Assembly: GCA_903871465.1 (NCBI GenBank)
Contig: CAIQHB010000050.1
Span: forward strand, 1 to 64,000
Source of the DNA: an uncultured Methanosarcinales archaeon
Lineage (GTDB): Archaea > Halobacteriota > Methanosarcinia > Methanotrichales > Methanotrichaceae
DNA: 64,000 nucleotides
Reading direction: 5' to 3'
The position numbers and the translations under genes were made by a program. The first letter of the stretch is position 1, and the number at the start of each line of letters is the position of its first letter. Under the pieces are notes generated by a model. It saw only the letters and a list, made by a program, of their open reading frames with translations. It had not been told where the DNA came from and did no database searches. Below, in pieces: positions 60,655 through 64,000 of the stretch.

Positions 60655-61457
60655 AGGATCACCTCAGTTGCGCTTCTATTTGCCCAGCACTGGAAATTTA
60701 TGGCCACGGGCAATGAGGCCGTGTGGCAGAAGGCAGTCTCGATCTTCAGGCCGAGGACGGTTGTGTCCCCGCCCAGACCCATGGGACCGATGCCAAGATT
60801 GTTCAACCTTTTCAACAATTGCAGCTCCTGGGGCGAACTTCCTGGCATATTGAATAGAGCACGTTTTGCCAGGCGTGCCGCCAGATCAAAGCTACCACCG
60901 ATGCCTATTCCCAGGAAAAGAGGCGGACAGGCATTGGCTGCTCGCTCGGACGCGGTCTTGAGAATGAAATCATATGGATCGTCCGCCGGATTTAGCATTC
61001 CCACCAGGCTCATGTTCTCTGACCCCGCTCCTTTGGGATAAGCAGTTATCTTCAGGCTCCGGCCGTCTACATGATCCAGAATTATGTCCGGCATCCCCGG
61101 GCCGGTATTGTCCCCGCTGTTCTTGCGCGTAATTGGATCGACAGTATTAGGTCGAAGAGGGATCGTTGATGTGGCGATCCGGACGCCCTCGGCTATGGCA
61201 TCTTGCAGGCTGAAGTCCAAAACCCTGTCGCGGCCCATTTGCACATGAAAAATGGGGAGGCCCGTATCCTGGCAGATCGGAAGGCTCCGGTCTTCGGCAA
61301 GCCTCACATTTTCCAGCATGAAATGCAGGTGAGAACGCGCCAAGGGATTTGTCTCCAGGCTTGCCGCTTCCTCGATCCTTTGCATGACCCAGGATGGCAG
61401 ACGGGTTTCAGCCTGCATCAAAGCACGCACGGTAGCTTCTATTACCCTTGTTCTCAT
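60651..61457 (-). CDS. fumA: Fumarate hydratase (class I), alpha subunit
   Basis: Iron-sulfur subunit of fumarase, 268 residues. Three Cys that could hold the [4Fe-4S] cluster lie in ICQDTGLP, NACPPLFLG and FCHTAS, and GIGIGGSFD and IGPMGLGGDTTVL are family signatures. It overlaps the DUF166 gene at its start and fumB at its end by 4 bases each, so the operon is translationally coupled. Confidence 0.94.
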   Translation of the reverse strand: MRTRVIEATVRALMQAETRLPSWVMQRIEEAASLETNPLARSHLHFMLENVRLAEDRSLPICQDTGLPIFHVQMGRDRVLDFSLQDAIAEGVRIATSTIPLRPNTVDPITRKNSGDNTGPGMPDIILDHVDGRSLKITAYPKGAGSENMSLVGMLNPADDPYDFILKTASERAANACPPLFLGIGIGGSFDLAARLAKRALFNMPGSSPQELQLLKRLNNLGIGPMGLGGDTTVLGLKIETAFCHTASLPVAINFQCWANRSATEVIL

Positions 61458-62200
61458 GTCTTCTCACCTTTTTTGCCAGGCATGATCTTGATGGGCCGGG
61501 ACTGCTCAGGCAGTCTTAGCTGTGTGATCTTGCCCAGAGCCCTTTCCATGGCATCTTTATGCAGGTCTCCCGAGGTGTGGATGCCGCCAGGGCCCCCTCG
61601 CACGGCGCGACAGGGGTACTGCTGGCAGAACAGGCCGGTCATGGAAGAAGCCTCGTCCACGGTTTTGCCTACTACGCCTGCAGCCGCATGCCAGGTCGCA
61701 CCGCAGGGCGAGCCGCGCAAAACCCGGACATTGCTGATGCGTCCATCTTTGGTCTCCACCTCCAGCTCGGGCTTGCCGAGTTGTTTCGCGAACTCGTCGA
61801 TGGTCGGATTGCCGCATTCTTCCAGAGTGCAACAGATCTCATCCACCTCGATATGGATGCGGTACTCTTCGGCTATCTTTTCCAGCTCTCCAATGGAGCC
61901 GGCCCGGCTGATGCCGCCAGGAATTATGACCGCTTTAACACCTCCGCGGCCTGCCAGGCGCACGATCTCCGGAGTCAGGTCAGGGTGAAAGGTGTAGAGG
62001 ATGAGCAGATCCGCCTGGAAGATCTTAGGGTCGAGGTTCAGTTCTTTGACAAACTCTTCCGGGTCCTCGATGAAGCCCGGCAGCACCTCTGGCACGTCAA
62101 CTGAGACCGTCTGGAAGTCCGTCCTGGTCTTTATGGTCTCCAGCAAGCGTTCGCCATATTTTCCTCTTTTAATTACGCCAACCAGCATGTCGAAAAACAT
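61454..62200 (-). CDS. DUF166 family protein
   Basis: The 248-residue protein matches archaeal DUF166: GVIKRGKYGERLLETIKTRTDF, LLILYTFHPDLTPEIVRLAGRGGVKAVIIPGG, CCTLEECGNPTIDEFAKQLGKPELEVETKDG and GSPCGATWHAAAGVVGK. Conserved Cys pairs (EICCTLEEC, SPCGAT, FCQQYPC) could bind a metal or cluster. The function is unknown. First gene of the fumarase operon, with 41 bases to the divergent cfbB/cobB start. Confidence 0.88.
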   Translation of the reverse strand: MFFDMLVGVIKRGKYGERLLETIKTRTDFQTVSVDVPEVLPGFIEDPEEFVKELNLDPKIFQADLLILYTFHPDLTPEIVRLAGRGGVKAVIIPGGISRAGSIGELEKIAEEYRIHIEVDEICCTLEECGNPTIDEFAKQLGKPELEVETKDGRISNVRVLRGSPCGATWHAAAGVVGKTVDEASSMTGLFCQQYPCRAVRGGPGGIHTSGDLHKDAMERALGKITQLRLPEQSRPIKIMPGKKGEKT

Positions 62201-62241
62201 CTTCCAGCGTGTTAATATCCTTGCCGGAGGAAGGACATTTT

Positions 62242-63585
62242 ATGAGCCCGTCTGATACGTTGTCGAAGATCCCGGCTGTGCTCATTGCTGGCACCCACAG
62301 CGGCGTCGGCAAGACCACAGTTACCCTGGGCCTCATGGCAGCGCTGCGAAAGCGTGGCCTGAAGGTCCAGCCCTTCAAGGTCGGCCCGGACTTCATCGAC
62401 CCATCCCACCACGCGGCTATTTGCGGCCGCCCTTCTCTCAATCTTGACCCCTTTATGATGGGCGAGGATGGCGTGCGTCGCTCCTTCAGCTCCGCTCTTA
62501 AAGGAGCAGACGTGGCTGTGGTTGAGGGTGTAATGGGGCTCTACGACGGCATGGATGGGACGGATATGGGCAGCACTGCACAGGTGGCCAAGATCCTGGA
62601 CATTCCGACCCTCCTGGTCATTAATGTGCACGGCATGTCGCGCAGCGCCGCTGCCATGGAGATGGGTTTTGCCGGCTTTGACCCAAAAGTGCGTCTGGTG
62701 GGAACAATACTGAATCAAGTAGGAAGCGTCCGCCATCTTGCGATGCTCAAGAGCTGCCTGAAAAAGCCAGTCTATGGAGCTTTGCCCCGAGAAAGAGAGA
62801 TGGAGATGAAAAGCCGTCACCTGGGCCTGGTGATGGGTTTTGAGAAGGAGCACGATTCAGACTCTTTGGCCTCATTTTTGGAAGAGAATGCGTCCATTGA
62901 TGAGATCCTGCTGCTCTCCGCCAAACCCGTTCCGGTTCCGCGGCAGAAGGCACGGATAGAAAAATCGGTGCGCATAGGTATTGCAGAGGATGAAGCCTTC
63001 TGCTTCTATTATTATGAGAACCTGCGCGAGCTGGAGAGACGAGGTGCGAAGCTTGTCTCTTTCAGCCCTCTGAGGGACAGTCTGCCGGATGTAGATGGCC
63101 TGTACATTGGTGGAGGCTATCCTGAGCTCTATGCATCCAGGCTGGAACAGGCTCCTGCCCTCAGGCAGATAAAGTCAGCCTCTGAAGACGGCATGCCTAT
63201 CTATGGAGAGTGCGGCGGCCTGATGTATCTGGGTCAAGGCATAGAGTCGGAGACAAGCTCCTTTAAAATGGTGGGTGCCCTGCCCTGCACGACTATTATG
63301 GAGAAGCGGCTTGTGGCGCTGGGGTATGTGAAAGCAGAGGTAACAGGGCAAAATCCCATGGCTAAGATGGGTCAAACCATTCGCGGGCACGAGTTTCATT
63401 ACTCGAGCTGCGTTTGCGATAGAGACGCATCCTATGCATACCGGCTATGCAGGGGCAAAGGAATCGTTGATGGCCGGGATGGCCTGGTGGAACACAATAC
63501 ACTTGGCGGGTACCTGCATGCTCATTTCTATTCCTTCTCGACTGACAGATTCATTGAGAGCTGCAAGCTCTACCGGAGAAGTTGA
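62242..63585 (+). CDS. cfbB: Cobyrinate / Ni-sirohydrochlorin a,c-diamide synthase
   Basis: ATP-dependent glutamine amidotransferase that amidates acetate side chains of cobyrinate (B12) or Ni-sirohydrochlorin (F430). The 447-residue protein has the P-loop GTHSGVGKTTVTLG (about residues 14-27), FKVGPDFIDPSHH and EGVMGLYDGMDG. In the class I glutaminase domain, IYGECGGLMYLG holds the Cys nucleophile and HEFHYSS the His. In methanogens this gene may serve both cofactors, so cobB and cfbB cannot be separated here. GGAGGAAGG lies about 8 bases before the ATG at 62242; upstream frame from 62209 is unlikely. NikR at 50.2 kb is another nickel-linked gene in the window. Confidence 0.93.
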   Translation: MSPSDTLSKIPAVLIAGTHSGVGKTTVTLGLMAALRKRGLKVQPFKVGPDFIDPSHHAAICGRPSLNLDPFMMGEDGVRRSFSSALKGADVAVVEGVMGLYDGMDGTDMGSTAQVAKILDIPTLLVINVHGMSRSAAAMEMGFAGFDPKVRLVGTILNQVGSVRHLAMLKSCLKKPVYGALPREREMEMKSRHLGLVMGFEKEHDSDSLASFLEENASIDEILLLSAKPVPVPRQKARIEKSVRIGIAEDEAFCFYYYENLRELERRGAKLVSFSPLRDSLPDVDGLYIGGGYPELYASRLEQAPALRQIKSASEDGMPIYGECGGLMYLGQGIESETSSFKMVGALPCTTIMEKRLVALGYVKAEVTGQNPMAKMGQTIRGHEFHYSSCVCDRDASYAYRLCRGKGIVDGRDGLVEHNTLGGYLHAHFYSFSTDRFIESCKLYRRS

Positions 63586-63747
63586 ATTTGATATGTGGAA
63601 TGGGACTTTAGAGAATATATTTCCGATCTGCTCTACAGATTATTGACAAATATGCATCGCATTATGAAACATAAGGATTCGTGCTGGAGAAAAGTTTAAA
63701 TTCAGATCACCTTCCTATACGCACCATAAAGTAATGGAGTGTAAAAT

Positions 63748-63972
63748 ATGAGCAAAATATCGAGTGGATTCGTGCTCTTCGCCGTCCTGATGGCTCTCTC
63801 TGTGGGAGTTGCCCTCAGTGAGGTCAAGGCTAATGTGACTGAGAACGCTACAGAGAACGCTACAGAGAACGCAACTCTGAATGCGACTAACGTAACCATT
63901 AACGCGACTGGAAACGTAACCATCATCGCCGAGAACGCGACAATCAATATGACTGAGCCTGTCAAGGCTTAG
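63748..63972 (+). CDS. Small secreted protein with Asn-Ala-Thr repeats
   Basis: Not recognised. The 74-residue protein is a signal peptide (about residues 1-24) followed by a short mature chain built almost entirely from NAT, NVT and similar sequons (TENATENATENATLNATNVTI). At least nine N-x-T sites lie in about 45 residues. If glycosylated it would be a heavily sugared surface peptide. A TATA-like AAAAGTTTAAAT lies about 60 bases upstream and TGGAG about 10 bases before the ATG. Confidence 0.75.
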   Translation: MSKISSGFVLFAVLMALSVGVALSEVKANVTENATENATENATLNATNVTINATGNVTIIAENATINMTEPVKA

Positions 63973-64000
63973 TATTGTACCCGGGCAGGAACTTTGAAAC

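Overview
The window reads as chromosome of a methanogenic archaeon of the Methanosarcinales, most like Methanothrix (Methanosaeta). This is inferred from content: sulfopyruvate decarboxylase ComDE and a methanogenesis-marker-16 type protein (coenzyme M synthesis), a Ni-sirohydrochlorin/cobyrinate a,c-diamide synthase, chromosomal protein MC1, PolD small subunit, RfcL, archaeal AdoMet synthetase, class I LysRS, fibrillarin, proteasome beta subunit and the termination factor aCPSF1. Many genes have GGAGG/GGTGA-type ribosome sites, several others look leaderless, and starts include GTG and TTG.

Layout. 1-2.2 kb: a convergent pair of paralogous secreted repeat proteins. 2.9-10.1 kb: dCMP deaminase divergent from lysK-deoxyribosyltransferase-phosphoesterase-pyrE, two secreted/membrane proteins, a Taw2-like enzyme and tRNA-Gln(CUG). 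10.2-15.8 kb: Hsp20, GlyRS, polyprenol-kinase-like protein and adenylate kinase, with two long unassigned gaps. 16-17.5 kb: a toxin-antitoxin pocket (orphan nucleotidyltransferase, HicBA between two perfect 54-bp direct repeats, a second HicB). 17.5-23.8 kb: a minus-strand operon psmB, aCPSF1, two winged-helix regulators and a DEAD-box helicase. 24-25.4 kb: DUF63 protein, then a decayed RelE toxin with an intact orphan antitoxin.

25.6-30.6 kb is the most striking part: a small helical protein followed by two NB-ARC/TPR STAND (NLR-like) proteins. All three carry the same Gly/Asn/Gln-rich motif, at the C-terminus of the small protein and the N-termini of both NLRs. That is the architecture of an NLR-associated amyloid-signalling immunity or cell-death cassette.

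30.6-36.7 kb: radical SAM protein, polyprenyl diphosphate synthase, CoA-binding protein, SNase-like protein, comDE and the marker-16/COG1900 protein. 37-40.2 kb: a sulfonate/nitrate-type ABC binding protein and permease without a local ATPase, and AdoMet synthetase. 40.3-50.6 kb: DUF2461, an IS remnant, a secreted phosphoesterase, RfcL, small secreted proteins, PolD small subunit divergent from signal peptidase, fibrillarin and NikR. 50.9-59.2 kb: small enzymes, MC1, a 281-bp duplicated segment, an ornithine cyclodeaminase/alanine dehydrogenase, a UbiA prenyltransferase and cupin phosphoglucose isomerase. 59.4-64 kb: an overlapping operon DUF166-fumA-fumB-DUF434 divergent from cfbB/cobB, and an Asn-Ala-Thr-rich secreted peptide.

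No CRISPR array, rRNA gene or intact insertion sequence was seen. All functional assignments rest on reading motifs by eye; no database search was run.
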